Part shown: one piece after another, positions 63,485-64,000 of the stretch | How positions within the stretch are numbered: position 1 is the stretch's first letter | How the letters are laid out: every line of letters starts with the position of its first letter | DNA from: a bacterium | Lineage (GTDB): Bacteria > Electryoneota > Electryoneia > Electryoneales > Electryoneaceae | NCBI GenBank assembly: GCA_028278125.1 | Contig: JANQEY010000297.1 | Span: forward strand, 1 to 64,000 | Direction: 5' to 3' | Length of the DNA stretch: 64,000 bases | Notes under the pieces: generated by a model | Told to the model about the DNA's origin: nothing | What the model saw: only the letters and a program-made list of their open reading frames with translations | The model's database searches: none | Made by a program: the position numbers and the translations under genes

Positions 63485-64000
63485 ATGGGTTGTGAGACGA
63501 TTCGCCATCATTGTGGGATAATGGCTGTCTTAGGTGACGAAAGCGCAGCGGAGCTTGTATTCCATGGCCTTTATGCGTTACAGCATCGTGGCCAGGAATC
63601 AGCCGGGATAGTTTCAGCGGATGGCGAACATTTTCATCGTCATGTGGGAATGGGAGTACTTTCACATGTTTTCGATACGCCGGAAAAATTGCGAGAGCTG
63701 GAAGGTACCATTGCGATAGGACATAACAGGTACTCTACCACCGGCTCATCCAGTTCAAACAATATTCAACCTCTGTTCGCGACACTGAGGGACGGGTCCA
63801 TCGCCGTTGGTCACAATGGCAACCTTGTAAACACAAAAACACTTCGTGAAAAACTCCAGGGTGATGGTGCGATTTTCCAGAGTAGCACAGACAGTGAAAT
63901 TATCATTCACCTGATGGCCAGGTCTCAAGCTTCCAGTTTTAAAGGAAAACTTCTGGATGCTATCCGCCAGGTTCAAGGCGCTTTTTCGATGGTAATGATG
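63485..64000 (+). CDS. purF: Amidophosphoribosyltransferase, 5' part (cut by window edge)
   Basis: The first 172 codons of PurF, which makes phosphoribosylamine from PRPP and glutamine in the first step of purine synthesis. The frame is open to the window end. The protein starts MGCETIRHHCGIMAVLGDES, so the propeptide is nine residues and Cys10 becomes the N-terminal nucleophile. YALQHRGQESAGI, AIGHNRYSTTGSSSSNNIQP and VGHNGNLVNT are the glutaminase (Ntn) signatures. The PRPP-binding half lies beyond the window. A nearby ribosome binding site is not obvious. Confidence 0.95.
   Translation, partial: MGCETIRHHCGIMAVLGDESAAELVFHGLYALQHRGQESAGIVSADGEHFHRHVGMGVLSHVFDTPEKLRELEGTIAIGHNRYSTTGSSSSNNIQPLFATLRDGSIAVGHNGNLVNTKTLREKLQGDGAIFQSSTDSEIIIHLMARSQASSFKGKLLDAIRQVQGAFSMVMM

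Overview
The window reads as a chromosomal segment of a diderm bacterium of the Fibrobacteres-Chlorobi-Bacteroidetes (FCB) superphylum, probably an uncultured candidate phylum related to Calditrichota, Marinimicrobia or Electryoneota. Four things support this. Nine predicted secreted proteins end in a type IX secretion (T9SS) sorting domain of the YPNPFNP type. An Omp85/TamB pair marks an outer membrane. The DksA-like protein has the Bacteroidetes-type degenerate zinc finger. IleRS is of the long type. No rRNA, tRNA, CRISPR array, insertion sequence or phage gene was seen, and the T9SS machinery itself is not in the window.

Region 1 (125-21938, all minus strand) is a block of six large secreted T9SS cargo genes. 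They are two tandem gingipain-like C25 peptidases, a penicillin-acylase-type Ntn hydrolase, an M14 zinc carboxypeptidase, and two paralogous proteins with tandem amidotransferase-like domains. Each has its own Shine-Dalgarno sequence and signal peptide, and four are followed by clear hairpin terminators. Five of the six share a beta-sandwich module plus a GW...W linker just before the sorting domain, attached to unrelated N-terminal parts. A divergent winged-helix (SARP/BTAD-like) regulator (22584-23354) faces the block across a 645-base intergenic region with inverted repeats, some shared between the two paralogues.

Region 2 (23601-31422, plus) holds tamB and tamA (4-base overlap), then a secreted FG-GAP/VCBS protein with a sorting domain. 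Region 3 (31758-41305, plus) is a tightly packed surface-glycan locus: asparagine synthase, a short NeuB-like synthase, a glycosyltransferase fused to a cytidylyltransferase-like domain, an SpsF-like cytidylyltransferase, a TPR-like protein, a GT-B-like protein, a zinc-knuckle methyltransferase, a sulfotransferase-like protein and another methyltransferase.

Region 4 (41451-48512) carries ybaB and dnaX (minus), a response regulator (plus), and murQ with a secreted M1 aminopeptidase (minus). dnaX contains a run of ten A just after the AAA+/clamp-loader part, and both alternative frames stop within a few codons, so it looks like a gamma-subunit slippage site. Region 5 (48764-60656, plus) is a long gene train: YggS, DivIVA, ileS, DksA-like, lspA, TPM protein, nucleotidyltransferase, LemA, SAM hydroxide adenosyltransferase, pgi, a HAD phosphatase and a protein of unknown function. 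The YggS-DivIVA-IleS-LspA order matches the distal end of the division cluster known from Firmicutes. Region 6 holds a 13-repeat LVIVD beta-propeller T9SS protein (61062-63224) and the 5' part of purF (63485 to the window edge).

The strongest observations are the dnaX slippage site, the shared pre-sorting module across unrelated secreted enzymes, the paralogue pair with conserved 3' ends and upstream elements, a palindromic intergenic repeat of which one copy is interrupted by a second palindrome, and the fused glycosyltransferase in the glycan locus. I did not find a gene set that I can defend as a wholly new defence or mobile system.
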